The notes under the pieces: generated by a model | Database searches by the model: none | What the model saw: the letters and a program-made list of their open reading frames with translations, nothing else | What the model was told of the DNA's origin: nothing | Source: an uncultured Nitrospina sp. | GTDB lineage: Bacteria; Nitrospinota; Nitrospinia; Nitrospinales; VA-1 | Direction of reading: 5' to 3' | Length of the DNA: 49,801 bases | Assembly (NCBI GenBank): GCA_937891765.1 | Contig: CALAGQ010000043.1 | Coordinates: 1 to 49,801 of the forward strand | Part shown: piece by piece, positions 9,078 through 18,019 of the stretch | Layout of the letters: each line of letters begins with the position of its first letter | How positions within the stretch are numbered: position 1 is the stretch's first letter | Program-made: the position numbers and the translations under genes

Positions 9078-10306
9078 CGTTTTACTATAAGGACAGAGTT
9101 GATACCGAACATGCCGAAGGAGTTGTTCATGATGTAATCTACGGAGGGGAGTTTTTCTGGTTTGTTGGCGACCAGGTTGTTCAAGGCACAATCCGGGTCG
9201 AGGTTGTCTAGGTTGATGGTGGGGTGAACCATGAGGTCATCGAAAGCGGGCAGGTTGCCGGAAAGTTCCAGCGTGCCTGCGGCGCCCATGGTGTGACCGA
9301 TAAAACTTTTGGTGTTGTTGATGCGCGTCTTGCTGTTCTCGCCAAACACATCGCGGATGGCTTTGGCTTCCTGAATATCGCCCATCTGCGTTGCGGTGGC
9401 ATGGGCATTGAGGATGTCGATGTCGTTAGGTTTGAGTCCGGCTCTATCCAATGCGAGTCGTATGCACTCGGCCTGTCGGCCCGGATCGGGCAGGATGAAA
9501 TCGATAGCGTCGGAATTGATGGCATAGCCGACAATTTCGCCATAAATTTTCGCGCCGCGTTTTTGCGCGTCTGGCAATCGTTCGAGCGTGTAGACGGCCC
9601 CGCCTTCTGAACAGACAATGCCATTCCTGTTTTTATCGAACGGGCGGCTGGCTTTAGTTGGGTCTTCGTGCTCGGCCAGTGCGCCTTCACTTTTAAAACT
9701 GGCAAAGATGCCGAAGGTGTGGATGCTCTCAGACACCCCGCCCGCCAAAGCAAGATCGACTTCGCCCAAGCGCAACATCTGTACGCCCTGGATGACACCC
9801 ATATTACCAGCTGCACAGGCCGCACCGATGGTGTAATGCGGCCCGGTGATTTTCATGTTCAAGGTCACTTCGCCCGCCGGATTGTTGGACACCGTGCGGG
9901 GATTATGATGGTGCGACCAAAACTTGGTGTCATAACCATACTGGCTGATGTTGTAGACTTCGTTCTCAGTTTCGACATTGCCGTGTTCAGTCACACCGAG
10001 ATAGACACCGACTTTGGAACGGTCAATCGCTTCGAGATCAATGCCAGCATCGGCGATGGCTTCCTGCGAACAGTAGATTGCGACGGAACCCACTCGTGTG
10101 CCGCGACGACGTTCTTTTTTCTTCTGATATTTCAGTTCATCAAAATCACAAACTCCGGCATGGACCTGCCCCATATAGCGAGTCTCGAAGTTTGTTACTC
10201 CCGAAACCCCGTTGAGCAGGTTTTGCCGAAACTCTTTCAGGTTGTTGCCATTGGGGGCGGTCAACCCGATTCCTGTGATTACGATGCGTTCGTTAAGGTC
10301 AGACAT
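9068..10306 (-). CDS. Beta-ketoacyl-ACP synthase II-like (KAS, FabF family)
   Basis: A 412-residue thiolase-fold condensing enzyme, the usual FabF length. It elongates acyl-ACP with malonyl-ACP. The Cys-His-His triad is intact: Cys164 ([10 protein letters not shown]), His302 ([11 protein letters not shown]) and His338 ([12 protein letters not shown], with Lys333). The two His motifs differ from housekeeping FabF (normally NAHGTSTPLND), so it is probably a specialised KAS. It starts inside the last codons of ispF (8-bp overlap), giving translational coupling to the isoprenoid genes. The last codon and stop are supplied by repeat A3. It heads the lipid cluster in transcription order. A chain-length-factor role is unlikely because the catalytic Cys is present. 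Confidence 0.88.
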   Translation of the reverse strand: MSDLNERIVITGIGLTAPNGNNLKEFRQNLLNGVSGVTNFETRYMGQVHAGVCDFDELKYQKKKERRRGTRVGSVAIYCSQEAIADAGIDLEAIDRSKVGVYLGVTEHGNVETENEVYNISQYGYDTKFWSHHHNPRTVSNNPAGEVTLNMKITGPHYTIGAACAAGNMGVIQGVQMLRLGEVDLALAGGVSESIHTFGIFASFKSEGALAEHEDPTKASRPFDKNRNGIVCSEGGAVYTLERLPDAQKRGAKIYGEIVGYAINSDAIDFILPDPGRQAECIRLALDRAGLKPNDIDILNAHATATQMGDIQEAKAIRDVFGENSKTRINNTKSFIGHTMGAAGTLELSGNLPAFDDLMVHPTINLDNLDPDCALNNLVANKPEKLPSVDYIMNNSFGMFGINSVLIVKRYH

Positions 10307-10790
10307 TTTTTACCAGCAAGGCAACGGCGTAAGCCGCGATGCCTTCTTCCCGCCCGGCGAAACCAAGCTTTTCGGTTGTGGTGGCTTTAATATTTATCTG
10401 GTCCGTTTCGACATCCATTGCCGTGGCAAGATTCTTTTTCATTTCTTCAAGATGTGGAGACAGCTTGGGTTTTTGCGCAACAATCACCGAATCGGTGTTG
10501 GCAACTTCAAAACCTTTTTCCCGACACATGCGCATGACTTCTTTGAGGAGCAGCAAACTGGAGATGCCTTTCCACCTCGGGTCGGTATCGGGGAAGTAGG
10601 CGCCGATATCCCCCGCGCCCATGGCTCCGAGCAAAGCATCGCATAACGCATGAATCAAAGCATCGGCATCGGAGTGCCCGTCGAGTCCCATCGAATGCGG
10701 AACCTCGACCCCGCCGAGGATGAGTTTTCTACCCTCAACCAGGCGGTGCACATCATAACCATTGCCAATACGAATATTAGATAAATTCAT
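10299..10790 (-). CDS. ispF: 2-C-methyl-D-erythritol 2,4-cyclodiphosphate synthase
   Basis: A 163-residue MEP-pathway enzyme (E. coli IspF has 159). It cyclises CDP-ME 2-phosphate to ME-cPP, releasing CMP. The metal ligands are Asp13 and His15 in GYDVHRL and His47 in the segment [24 protein letters not shown] and the C-terminal TTTEKLGF are also typical. The ATG at 10790 is chosen because [15 protein letters not shown] fits the family. An upstream in-frame start at 10835 would add 15 residues encoded by a G/C hairpin. The likely Shine-Dalgarno (AGGGGGG) is one arm of that hairpin. The gene overlaps the ketoacyl synthase start by 8 bp. A 58-bp or longer gap with repeat A4 separates it from dxr. 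Confidence 0.93.
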   Translation of the reverse strand: MNLSNIRIGNGYDVHRLVEGRKLILGGVEVPHSMGLDGHSDADALIHALCDALLGAMGAGDIGAYFPDTDPRWKGISSLLLLKEVMRMCREKGFEVANTDSVIVAQKPKLSPHLEEMKKNLATAMDVETDQINIKATTTEKLGFAGREEGIAAYAVALLVKNV

Positions 10791-10793
10791 AAA

Positions 10794-10819
10794 CCCCCCT
10801 AGCCCCCTTGTCAGGGGGG
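10794..10819. repeat. G/C hairpin upstream of ispF
   Basis: CCCCCCT and AGGGGGG form a perfect 7-bp stem around a 12-base loop that itself contains CCCCC. On the minus strand one arm sits where the ispF Shine-Dalgarno should be, so folding could hide the ribosome binding site. Confidence 0.55.
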
Positions 10820-10821
10820 AA

Positions 10822-10912
10822 CTGGGCAAAAGCAACTTAGGCCGAGATACGTTTATTCTCGCCCCGTAAAGCTATTGCTATTTGCCTCCCATGCTAATGG
10901 GTGACTGTTATT
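10822..10912 (-). repeat. Family A palindromic repeat, copy A4
   Basis: Minus strand: the arm ACCCATTAGCATGGGAGGC is followed by AAATAGCAATAGC and a core ending near TATCTCGGCC. The arm holds the final His codon and TAG stop of dxr. Confidence 0.65.
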
Positions 10913-12048
10913 AGTTTTGTGGCTTCTTCGCGAGCCCAGCGGTCGGCTTCAAGAACATCTTGCAATTCCTTAAGGGGAACCGGGCGGTGATTATGCATCA
11001 CCATGCGAATAATTTCTGCGATATCTTTATAGGGGATCAGTTCATCGAGGAACGCCTGCACTGCGATTTCGTTAGCGGCGTTGAGCACTGCCGGCAGAGT
11101 CTGGCCCATTTCCATGGCATCCATCGCCAGTTGCAGGCAGGGAAATCTTTCGTAGTCGGGAGCCTCAAAAGTCAGGTCACCCATTGTCGCCAAATCCAGA
11201 GAGGGAAGTTCACTTTCAAAACGATCCGGATAAGTCAGGGCGTAAGCGATGGGAACCCGCATATCGGGGATGCCCAATTGCGCCATGATGGAGGTGTCGA
11301 CAAACTCGATCATCGAATGAATGATGCTCTGCGCGTGAACGATGACCTCGACGTTAGTCTCCACGCCGAACAACCATTTAGCTTCTATATATTCGAGGCC
11401 CTTGTTCATCATGGTGGAAGAGTCGATGGTGATTTTGGCCCCCATACTCCAGTTTGGGTGATTGAGCGCCTCTTTCACCGTGACGTTTTCCATCTGCTTG
11501 AGACTGAAAGTTCTGAAAGGCCCCCCGGACGCGGTCAAAATAATTTTTTTGATGCGCTCCAGTTTTTCTCCGTTTAGAGCCTGGAAAATTGCGCTGTGCT
11601 CGCTGTCGATCGGAATGATTTTAGTGTTGGTGAGTGCGGCTTCTTTCAGCACCAGTTCGCCGGCAATGACGAGCGTTTCTTTATTGGCAAGCGCCAGGTT
11701 TTTACCGGCTCTGAGTGCGGCGATGGCCGGGAGTAGTCCGGCACTTCCCACCACTCCAGAAACGACCAAGTCAGCTTCCGAAAAAGAAGCGACAGAAACC
11801 GAACCCTCCTGACCAGAAACAATTTCCACATCCAGATCGGCGACCAGCTTTTTCAACGCATCCACTTTGGTGGTGTCAAACAGGGCGGCGAGCGCGGGCT
11901 TGAATTTCCGAATCTGGCGGGCGAACAGCTCCACGTTGCTTCCGGCGGACAGGGCGCAAACCTGAAAATTCTCGGGATAGCGTTCTATGACGTCCAGCGT
12001 GTTGACACCGATGGAACCCGTCGAGCCTAGAAGGGATATCTTTTTCAT
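10894..12048 (-). CDS. dxr: 1-deoxy-D-xylulose 5-phosphate reductoisomerase
   Basis: A 384-residue NADPH-dependent enzyme converting DXP to MEP, the first committed step of non-mevalonate isoprenoid synthesis. GSTGSIG (residues 8-14) binds NADPH. The family segments ANKETLVIAGE, IPIDSEHSAIFQ, TASGGPF, NHPNWSMG and MNKGLEYIEA are all present. The ATG at 12048 (MKKISLLGSTG) is used. A start 18 codons upstream lies inside cdsA and adds residues foreign to the family. AGGAC precedes the chosen ATG and the gap to cdsA is 23 bp. The C-terminal TVTH and TAG stop lie in repeat A4. Confidence 0.95.
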   Translation of the reverse strand: MKKISLLGSTGSIGVNTLDVIERYPENFQVCALSAGSNVELFARQIRKFKPALAALFDTTKVDALKKLVADLDVEIVSGQEGSVSVASFSEADLVVSGVVGSAGLLPAIAALRAGKNLALANKETLVIAGELVLKEAALTNTKIIPIDSEHSAIFQALNGEKLERIKKIILTASGGPFRTFSLKQMENVTVKEALNHPNWSMGAKITIDSSTMMNKGLEYIEAKWLFGVETNVEVIVHAQSIIHSMIEFVDTSIMAQLGIPDMRVPIAYALTYPDRFESELPSLDLATMGDLTFEAPDYERFPCLQLAMDAMEMGQTLPAVLNAANEIAVQAFLDELIPYKDIAEIIRMVMHNHRPVPLKELQDVLEADRWAREEATKLITVTH

Positions 12049-12071
12049 GAAGTTGTCCTGACGGGGTTTGA

Positions 12072-12866
12072 TTATGTCCCCAAGAACAATTGGTAATAAC
12101 AATAGAAGGCCGGGGCGGCAAACAACAGACTGTCAATGCGATCGAGAAAACCGCCGTGGCCCGGAATTAGCGAGCCAGAATCTTTCACCCGACAATTTCT
12201 TTTTATCAGAGATTCCGAAAAATCCCCAAACTGACCGATGATACCGCATATAAAGGCCACAATCAAACAATGCGTTAGCGAAAACTCCTGAAAAAACCAT
12301 AATTTGACAATTACTGCGGCCAAAAGAGTTCCCAGTATATTGGCGATAGCTCCTTCCACCGTCTTGTTGGGACTGACCACAGGCATGAGCTTGTGCTTGC
12401 CCAAGGCCCGGCCACCATAATAGGCCGCCGCATCACCGGCCCAGATCAGAAGCAGGATAAACACGATCATCTGGCTTCCACCTTCCAGATTGCGGATCAA
12501 CAGGAAGTAGCCACCCAGACCGGCAATATAGAAAACTCCCAGAACCGTGTAGGCAATCGGATCCAAAGCCACCTTCACATCATTTTCTCTGAAGAACCAT
12601 GTCGTGAACAAAACCACAGGAAGAAGGACGGCAAATAAAAGTAAATACTGGGTACCCAGATAGAAACCCAGTAGAAGCAGGAAACTCAACACCCCGCCCT
12701 CTACGGGAAAACCTTCCACACCCATATTGGAAATCATGGAAAAGTATTCGTAGCTGGCAACCAAAGCCACCGCCACGACAAAACCAAAGAATAAAAGAGG
12801 CGAGCCGTACAACACTATTCCCAACACAATGGGAATGGCTATAGCTCCAGTGATAAGGCGTTTCAA
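12072..12866 (-). CDS. cdsA: Phosphatidate cytidylyltransferase
   Basis: A 264-residue integral membrane enzyme that forms CDP-diacylglycerol from phosphatidate and CTP. It has about seven hydrophobic helices. The C-terminal CdsA signature is clear: KDSGSLIPGHGGFLDRIDS (about residues 228-246), preceded by GDFSESLIKRNC. SPNKTVEGAIA is the other conserved segment. The start is a TTG with CAGGAG seven bases upstream; no better ATG is in frame. It sits in the common order frr, uppS, cdsA, dxr. The product feeds phospholipid synthesis. Confidence 0.93.
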   Translation of the reverse strand: MKRLITGAIAIPIVLGIVLYGSPLLFFGFVVAVALVASYEYFSMISNMGVEGFPVEGGVLSFLLLLGFYLGTQYLLLFAVLLPVVLFTTWFFRENDVKVALDPIAYTVLGVFYIAGLGGYFLLIRNLEGGSQMIVFILLLIWAGDAAAYYGGRALGKHKLMPVVSPNKTVEGAIANILGTLLAAVIVKLWFFQEFSLTHCLIVAFICGIIGQFGDFSESLIKRNCRVKDSGSLIPGHGGFLDRIDSLLFAAPAFYCYYQLFLGT

Positions 12867-12945
12867 GAGCCGACTCCTGTCAGGTTTTTATGAATTTTTG
12901 TGGAGATGTTTAAAGTCACGGATGCAGGTTTCTCAGTAGGAATGG

Positions 12946-13707
12946 TCAATGGTTAGCTTTGATAATTTGCTCTTGCGTCATTCCAAAGCGCCGATCTCTG
13001 CTTTGAAAGTCAATGATCGCGTTCAGAAAATCATCATCCGAAAAATCTGGCCACAACACATTGGTGTAGTGCAATTCGGTATAAGCACTCTGATACAAAA
13101 GAAAATTACTGATCCTTCTTTCTCCACTGGTCCTGATAATAAGGTCCGGGTCGGGAAGAGGGTGCGTGGAAAGAAACGATTCAAACATGGACTGATCAAT
13201 TTCTTCCGGCCTGATTTCTCCCGAGCGCACCTGCTCGGCAATATTTTTCACTGCGTCGATGATCTCCTGCCTGCCGCCATAACTCAGCGCCAGAGTGAGG
13301 ACCATACCGGTATTGTTGCTGGTATCTTCTATAGTATGACGGATCAATTTTTGAATCGCCTCGGGCAATTCCTCAACACGCCCAATGGTATTGAAACGGA
13401 TATTTTCATCTTTCATTCGCTTCACTTCCTTCTTCAAATAAAAATCCAGAATTTTCATGAGCGTGTTGATTTCTGCGGAAGGGCGGTTCCAGTTCTCATC
13501 GGAAAACGAGTAGAGGGTCAAAGCTTCCAGGTTGAGTTTGCGGCTCAGGGTGACAATGCGGTCCACGACCTTGACACCAGCCCAATGACCTTCAATACGA
13601 GGGAGGGAGTGATTTTGCGCCCAGCGCCCATTGCCATCCATAATAATGGCCACATGCCTGGGCAAACGATTGGGATCTATTTTTTCCTGTAATGCTGTAT
13701 CGACCAA
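12946..13707 (-). CDS. uppS: Undecaprenyl (polyprenyl) diphosphate synthase
   Basis: A 253-residue cis-prenyltransferase. It extends farnesyl diphosphate with IPP to make the lipid carrier for peptidoglycan and surface glycans. The catalytic Asp24 lies in HVAIIMDGNGRWA. The later motifs LYSFSDENWNRP, LALSYGGRQEI and IIRTSGERRISNFLLYQ are all present. The start is TTG with AGGAG eight bases before it. The gap to cdsA is 79 bp. It is a likely supplier of the carrier used by the glycan genes elsewhere in the window. Confidence 0.95.
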   Translation of the reverse strand: MVDTALQEKIDPNRLPRHVAIIMDGNGRWAQNHSLPRIEGHWAGVKVVDRIVTLSRKLNLEALTLYSFSDENWNRPSAEINTLMKILDFYLKKEVKRMKDENIRFNTIGRVEELPEAIQKLIRHTIEDTSNNTGMVLTLALSYGGRQEIIDAVKNIAEQVRSGEIRPEEIDQSMFESFLSTHPLPDPDLIIRTSGERRISNFLLYQSAYTELHYTNVLWPDFSDDDFLNAIIDFQSRDRRFGMTQEQIIKANH

Positions 13708-13811
13708 GGAGGCGGCTCCTGGTTAATCGGCCAAACCCACCGGTAAGAAGAAGAGGGGCTCTCGGATAAACATACTACCTGCATACTGAAAAGATACTAC
13801 AAAAAACTGCT

Positions 13812-14369
13812 TCACACATCCATCATATTTTTTTCTTTAACTTGGGCAATTTTATCAATTTCAGCGACAAATTTGTCGGTCATTTTCTGGATATCGTCCA
13901 CGGCCTTATGACTTTCGTCTTTCGAGATTTCATGGTTTTTTTCTGACTTTTTCAGCTTGTCGTTAACATCCCTCCGCACATTCCGGACCGCCACCTTACT
14001 GTCTTCAGAATACTTTTTCACCAGCTTGACCAATTGTTGCCGACGCTCGCTGGTCAGCGGTGGAATGCTAAGGCGAATCGTCTTACCATCACTGTTAGGA
14101 GTCAGACCAAGATCTGATGACTGCACGGCTTTCTCAATATCCTTCAAAATCGATATTTCCCAGGGCTGGATCGTCAGGGTATGGCTGTCCGGTGTGCCTA
14201 AAGTCGCCACCTGACTCAAAAGAGTCGGGGTTCCGTAATAGTCGACCTTGAGATCATCCAACAGGGCAATCGAAGCCTGGCCTGTGCGCAACTTTCCCAG
14301 CTCATGATGCAGATGGTCGATTGAAATCCCCATTTTCTTTTCTGCGTCGTGGATTAAATCAGCAATCAT
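13812..14369 (-). CDS. frr: Ribosome recycling factor
   Basis: A 185-residue protein, the standard RRF length. With EF-G it splits the post-termination ribosome. [23 protein letters not shown] and the [17 protein letters not shown] region fit the family, as does [13 protein letters not shown] in the long three-helix bundle. It starts four bases inside the end of pyrH (14366-14369), so translation is coupled. A GGGAG Shine-Dalgarno is present. Confidence 0.96.
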   Translation of the reverse strand: MIADLIHDAEKKMGISIDHLHHELGKLRTGQASIALLDDLKVDYYGTPTLLSQVATLGTPDSHTLTIQPWEISILKDIEKAVQSSDLGLTPNSDGKTIRLSIPPLTSERRQQLVKLVKKYSEDSKVAVRNVRRDVNDKLKKSEKNHEISKDESHKAVDDIQKMTDKFVAEIDKIAQVKEKNMMDV

Positions 14370-15091
14370 TTTAAGACTCCCACTGTGGTGCCGAGTTTTT
14401 CACCCAACAGAACCCGTTTAATACTATGTTTATCGCGAAAGTTAAAAACGACCATCGGTAGTTTGTTATCCATACATAGAGATACCGAGGTCGAGTCCAT
14501 AACCTTCAAGCCTTTCTTCAGCACATCCAGATAAGACAGCTCCTTGTACTTCGTGGCCGTTTCATCTGTCTTGGGATCAGCCGAGTAGACTCCATCGACC
14601 TTGGTAGCTTTGAAAATCACCTCCGCGCCAATTTCCATGGCCCTTAGAGATGCTGCAGTATCAGTGGTGAAATAGGGGTTGCCTGTTCCGCCTGCGAATA
14701 TAACAATACGCCCTTTTTCCAGATGACGAATTGCGCGACGGCGCACATAGGCTTCGGACACCGCCTGAATTTCGATAGCTGACTGCAGGCGGGTGGGAAT
14801 TCCAACACTCTCCAAAGCATGTTGCAACGCCAGGCCATTGATCACCGTCGCGAGCATCCCCATATAGTCGCCGGTGGTGCGCTCGATTCCTATGGAACTC
14901 AAGGACGCGCCTCTTAGAATATTGCCACCTCCAATGACAATGGCAATTTCCACTCCAAGATCTCTGGCCTCGCGGATTTCTTCTGTAATATTTGTCAGAG
15001 CACCCTGATCCAGACCAAACGCACCTTCTTCAGCGGCCAGTGTTTCTCCGCCCAGCTTCAACAATACCCTTTTATAAATCGGCTCACCCAT
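14366..15091 (-). CDS. pyrH: UMP kinase
   Basis: A 241-residue UMP kinase of the amino-acid-kinase fold, the same length as the E. coli enzyme. It phosphorylates UMP to [15 protein letters not shown] at the N-terminus, [28 protein letters not shown] and [16 protein letters not shown] are diagnostic. The ATG at 15091 is chosen because [15 protein letters not shown] fits the family. An upstream start at 15145 would lie within tsf. With this choice the gene overlaps the tsf stop by 8 bp and the frr start by 4 bp. Confidence 0.95.
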   Translation of the reverse strand: MGEPIYKRVLLKLGGETLAAEEGAFGLDQGALTNITEEIREARDLGVEIAIVIGGGNILRGASLSSIGIERTTGDYMGMLATVINGLALQHALESVGIPTRLQSAIEIQAVSEAYVRRRAIRHLEKGRIVIFAGGTGNPYFTTDTAASLRAMEIGAEVIFKATKVDGVYSADPKTDETATKYKELSYLDVLKKGLKVMDSTSVSLCMDNKLPMVVFNFRDKHSIKRVLLGEKLGTTVGVLK

Positions 15092-15677
15092 TAACTTCAA
15101 ATCTTGAAAATTGACGAATATTGATATTTTCACCCAGCAGGGCAATTTTCTGTTTGATCAATTCGCCAATAGTAACACTGGTATCCTTGACGAACGGTTG
15201 CTCCAACACGCAGTTCTCTTCGTAGAATTTTTCCATTTTTCCGGTAACCATTTTTTCAACAATGTTTTCCGGCTTTCCAGATTCCTTGGCCTGATGGGCA
15301 AAGATTTCCCGTTCTTTTGCCAGAACCTCTTCCGTCACTTCTTCGCGGGTGGCAAAACGCGGTTTGGCCGCCGCAATATGCATGGCAATATCCCTGACCA
15401 GTCCCTGAAAGTCGGGGGTGTTGGCCACAAAATCCGTTTCGCAATTAAGCTCGATCATCACGCCAATCTTGCCGCCCTGATGAATGTAGGAACCAACGAT
15501 TCCTTCACCGGTCTGGCGATCGGCCTTTTTATCGGCCTTTGCCAGTCCCTTTTTTCTGAGGTGGGTGATCGCCTCTTCCACATTGCCCTGGGTTTCTTTC
15601 AGGGCCGACTTGCATTCCATAATTCCTGCTCCCGACTGAGAGCGTAATTCCTTAACCATCGCAGCAGTTATTTCCAT
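15084..15677 (-). CDS. tsf: Elongation factor Ts (short form)
   Basis: A 197-residue EF-Ts, the GDP/GTP exchange factor for EF-Tu. The N-terminal UBA-like part ([19 protein letters not shown]) is intact. The core has [16 protein letters not shown] with the TDFV motif that contacts EF-Tu. It is much shorter than the 283-residue E. coli form because half of the core is absent, as in Thermus and many non-gamma bacteria. A 225-bp gap with strong secondary structure separates it from rpsB. Confidence 0.95.
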   Translation of the reverse strand: MEITAAMVKELRSQSGAGIMECKSALKETQGNVEEAITHLRKKGLAKADKKADRQTGEGIVGSYIHQGGKIGVMIELNCETDFVANTPDFQGLVRDIAMHIAAAKPRFATREEVTEEVLAKEREIFAHQAKESGKPENIVEKMVTGKMEKFYEENCVLEQPFVKDTSVTIGELIKQKIALLGENINIRQFSRFEVNG

Positions 15678-15902
15678 TCCATTTCCCTAATCAAAAATTG
15701 TTTATTAAAATTCAAAAATCAGATTTAACGCCGCCTCATACTTTTAAGAGGCGGCGAATAGCAAGCTCATAAAGTTCTAATTTATTAGAGCGCCCCTTAA
15801 TTTTTCCGTCGCAACCGGTTTTTTAGACTCCCGGCTTCCATCCGGAGATGCTCTTTCCTTAAAGGGTGACCTATAGGAACCGGGGGGGGGATGTTCAGTA
15901 GT
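15678..15902 (-). other. Structured spacer between rpsB and tsf
   Basis: A non-coding 225-bp stretch. It has a perfect 9-bp stem (CGCCGCCTC at 15729-15737 with GAGGCGGCG at 15748-15756, 10-base loop) 52 bases before tsf. Further upstream on the minus strand CTCCGG pairs with CCGGGAG around a 7-base loop. CTAATTTATTAG is a short palindrome, and a run of nine G (plus strand) follows. This could be an attenuator or a binding site acting on tsf expression. It does not match any riboswitch I recognise. Confidence 0.5.
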
Positions 15903-16703
15903 TCAGGCAGGCACAGAGCTTTCGCTGGCCCCGTTGTCACTGGCAACCGTAACCGGTTCCTCCGGCGCATCACTGGGTGCAGGTTTTTTCTCCGCCTCTT
16001 TTTTAGCCTGGCTGGCCCTGTTCATTTCCTGCCCTTCCAGATAGACATCCGCAATCCGCTGGGCAAACAGCTTGATAGAACGCATTGCGTCGTCGTTTGC
16101 CGGGATGGGATAGTCCACGCCGTCCGGGTCGGAATTGGTGTCGACCATAGCGATGATTTTAATGCCCAGCTTTTGACCTTCAGCCTGCGCGATTTTTTCT
16201 TTTCGTGTATCGACGATGAAAAGAGCATCCGGTAGATCCTTCATATTTTTGATGCCTCTGAAGAATTTATTCAGCTTTTCAATTTCTCGTCTCATTCTCA
16301 AAGCTTCTTTTTTATGTAAAAGATCGAACTGGTTTTCTTCATCCATTTTTTCCAGTTCATGCAACCGGGCGATACTCTTGCGAATGGTGGCAAAGTTCGT
16401 CAGCGTACCGCCAAGCCATCTTTGATTGATGTAGTACATTCCGCAGCGGGTGGCTTCTTCGGCAATCAGTTCCTGCGCCTGTTTTTTGGTCGCCACAAAA
16501 AGGATCTTCTTGCCGGCCCGAGCCAATTCCCGGACGCATTTTTCAGCTTCCTGAAAACGGACCAGAGTTTTCTGCAGATCAATAATATATATCCCGCTAC
16601 GCACCCCATAGATATAAGGTTTCATTTTGGGGTTCCAACGATTAGTCTGATGTCCAAAATGGACTCCCGACTCCAACAACTGCTTCATAGTGATTTCAGA
16701 CAT
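15903..16703 (-). CDS. rpsB: 30S ribosomal protein S2
   Basis: A 266-residue S2. The N-terminal [19 protein letters not shown] is the family signature. [14 protein letters not shown] and [14 protein letters not shown], followed by [18 protein letters not shown], complete the match. A C-terminal Ala/Pro/Glu-rich tail of about 40 residues ([12 protein letters not shown]) extends past the E. coli end. AAGGAG lies six bases before the ATG. It starts the translation-factor series and has its own probable promoter and leader hairpin upstream. Confidence 0.96.
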   Translation of the reverse strand: MSEITMKQLLESGVHFGHQTNRWNPKMKPYIYGVRSGIYIIDLQKTLVRFQEAEKCVRELARAGKKILFVATKKQAQELIAEEATRCGMYYINQRWLGGTLTNFATIRKSIARLHELEKMDEENQFDLLHKKEALRMRREIEKLNKFFRGIKNMKDLPDALFIVDTRKEKIAQAEGQKLGIKIIAMVDTNSDPDGVDYPIPANDDAMRSIKLFAQRIADVYLEGQEMNRASQAKKEAEKKPAPSDAPEEPVTVASDNGASESSVPA

Positions 16704-16812
16704 GCAAACTCCTTAAAGGTGATTGGGTTGTACCTCCGCCTCCATCGCCTCGCGCCAAGAACCCGTAGGCCACCCTTGGCTTGATCCGGAAACGTGAGAG
16801 ATTTTTTTGGGA

Positions 16813-16830
16813 AGTTCCCGAAAGGGAACT
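16813..16830 (-). other. Hairpin in rpsB leader
   Basis: AGTTCCC and GGGAACT form a perfect 7-bp stem with a 4-base loop just after the predicted rpsB start point. It is followed on the minus strand by TCCCAAAAAAAT. It could be a 5' stabiliser or the site for autogenous S2 control. No U-run follows, so it is not a terminator. Confidence 0.4.
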
Positions 16831-16832
16831 AA

Positions 16833-16859
16833 ATTGTAGCGTCAGACTAACATATTCAA
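16833..16859 (-). promoter_or_regulatory. Probable rpsB promoter
   Basis: Minus strand TTGAAT, 15 bases, TACAAT, about 130 bases before rpsB. The spacer is short, but TACAAT matches the -10 consensus at five of six positions. An alternative -35 is GTTGAA with a 16-base spacer. Confidence 0.42.
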
Positions 16860-16924
16860 CGGTGTGTGACAATACGAAACCCGCCAAAATAAGGCCTGAC
16901 GGGTCGATTTTTGGCCTTTTTCCC

Positions 16925-18019
16925 CTATCGCCCGAGACAAATGCCTATCGACTCGGCGGTACGGACCAATTGACCGTCTGCCGGGACATAGCGGACAACT
17001 CCGGCCAGAGTTTCCAATGGAATCAGGGCAATATCCTGACATTTCAAGGCCACCATGGTACCAAATTTGCCTTCTGCGGCGGCTTCCACCGCCTGTGTTC
17101 CCAGCCGGGTGCCGAGAACCCGGTCAAAAGCCAGTGGAGTACCGCCCCGTTGCGTATGCCCTAATACCGTGCAACGCACTTCCAAATCGATTCGGTCGCT
17201 CAATTGTTTAGCGATGTAGTTGCCCACGCCCCCCAACTGCGCGACTCCCTGCAAACGGGTGGATGCTGCCTCACTGGTGATCGCTTCCTTGCCAATCTCT
17301 TTGGCGCCTTCGGCCACCACGATCACACTAAACGGACTTCCCCCTTCTGCCCGCAAGCGGATTTTTTCGAGGACTTTTTCCAGATCGTAAGGAATTTCCG
17401 GAATAAGAATGACATGCGCTCCGCCGGAAATTCCGGCTTCCAGAGCAATCCATCCAGAACCCCGGCCCATGACTTCCAGAATCATGACCCGGTGGTGACT
17501 TTCGCCGGTGGTTTGCAATCTGTCCAAAGCATCGCAGGCTACCTGCACGGCAGTCTGGTAACCGAACGTGTAGTCCGTGCCCACCAGATCGTTATCAATC
17601 GTCTTGGGGATTCCGATCACCGGCAGGCCTAGTTCAAAAAATTGGTGACCCAACTGCAGGGTGCCATCGCCGCCGACCACGAACAGGCAGTCCAGCTCAA
17701 GACGTTTGAAATTTTTGATCGCTTGTTGGGAATAATCCTGAGTAGTCAGGTTGCCGTCTTTGTCGAACTGACGGTATTCGAAAGGATCGCCTTTGTTGGT
17801 GGTCCCGAGAATGGTTCCGCCCAAGGGCAGGATATCTTTGGTTCCAGCAACAGTGAGTTTGCGATGTCGGTCAAAGATCAGGCCTTCGAAGCCCTGCTCG
17901 ATGCCAATGACTTCGGCTTCATAACGGATGATTGCGGATCGGGTAACGGCCCGGATCACCGCGTTGAGCCCAGAGCAATCGCCCCCACCGGTCAGAATGC
18001 CAACACGTTTAAGACTCAT
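16925..18019 (-). CDS. pfkA: 6-phosphofructokinase, ATP type with Lys in the PPi-type motif
   Basis: A 364-residue phosphofructokinase that makes fructose 1,6-bisphosphate. GILTGGGDCSGLN opens the nucleotide site. GGDGT (residues 116-120) has Gly where PPi-dependent enzymes have Asp, so ATP is the predicted donor. PKTIDND (138-144) has Lys instead of the Gly found in E. coli; the Gly/Lys pair is known from Streptomyces-type ATP enzymes. EVMGRGSGWIAL and LGHTQRGGTP are the remaining sugar-phosphate segments. Its ATG overlaps the rimO stop by four bases. The spacer to rpsB contains a stem with AAGGCC/GGCCTT followed by ATTTT, a possible weak terminator. Confidence 0.93.
   Translation of the reverse strand: MSLKRVGILTGGGDCSGLNAVIRAVTRSAIIRYEAEVIGIEQGFEGLIFDRHRKLTVAGTKDILPLGGTILGTTNKGDPFEYRQFDKDGNLTTQDYSQQAIKNFKRLELDCLFVVGGDGTLQLGHQFFELGLPVIGIPKTIDNDLVGTDYTFGYQTAVQVACDALDRLQTTGESHHRVMILEVMGRGSGWIALEAGISGGAHVILIPEIPYDLEKVLEKIRLRAEGGSPFSVIVVAEGAKEIGKEAITSEAASTRLQGVAQLGGVGNYIAKQLSDRIDLEVRCTVLGHTQRGGTPLAFDRVLGTRLGTQAVEAAAEGKFGTMVALKCQDIALIPLETLAGVVRYVPADGQLVRTAESIGICLGR

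Noticed and set aside
9208..9825. A 205-codon open frame inside the ketoacyl synthase gene
   Set aside because: It is a shifted frame of a gene with clear KAS motifs and has no recognisable domain.
9668..10390. A 240-codon plus-strand open frame across the KAS and ispF genes
   Set aside because: It spans two well-supported genes on the other strand and has no domain signs.
10960..11577. A 205-codon plus-strand open frame opposite dxr
   Set aside because: It is an antisense shadow of a fully conserved enzyme.
12949..13692. A 247-codon open frame opposite uppS
   Set aside because: It mirrors uppS on the other strand, has no family features and no Shine-Dalgarno.
15780..15900. Possible riboswitch or tRNA-like element
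   Set aside because: Stems exist but no conserved riboswitch core or tRNA arms could be matched; kept only as an unclassified structured spacer.
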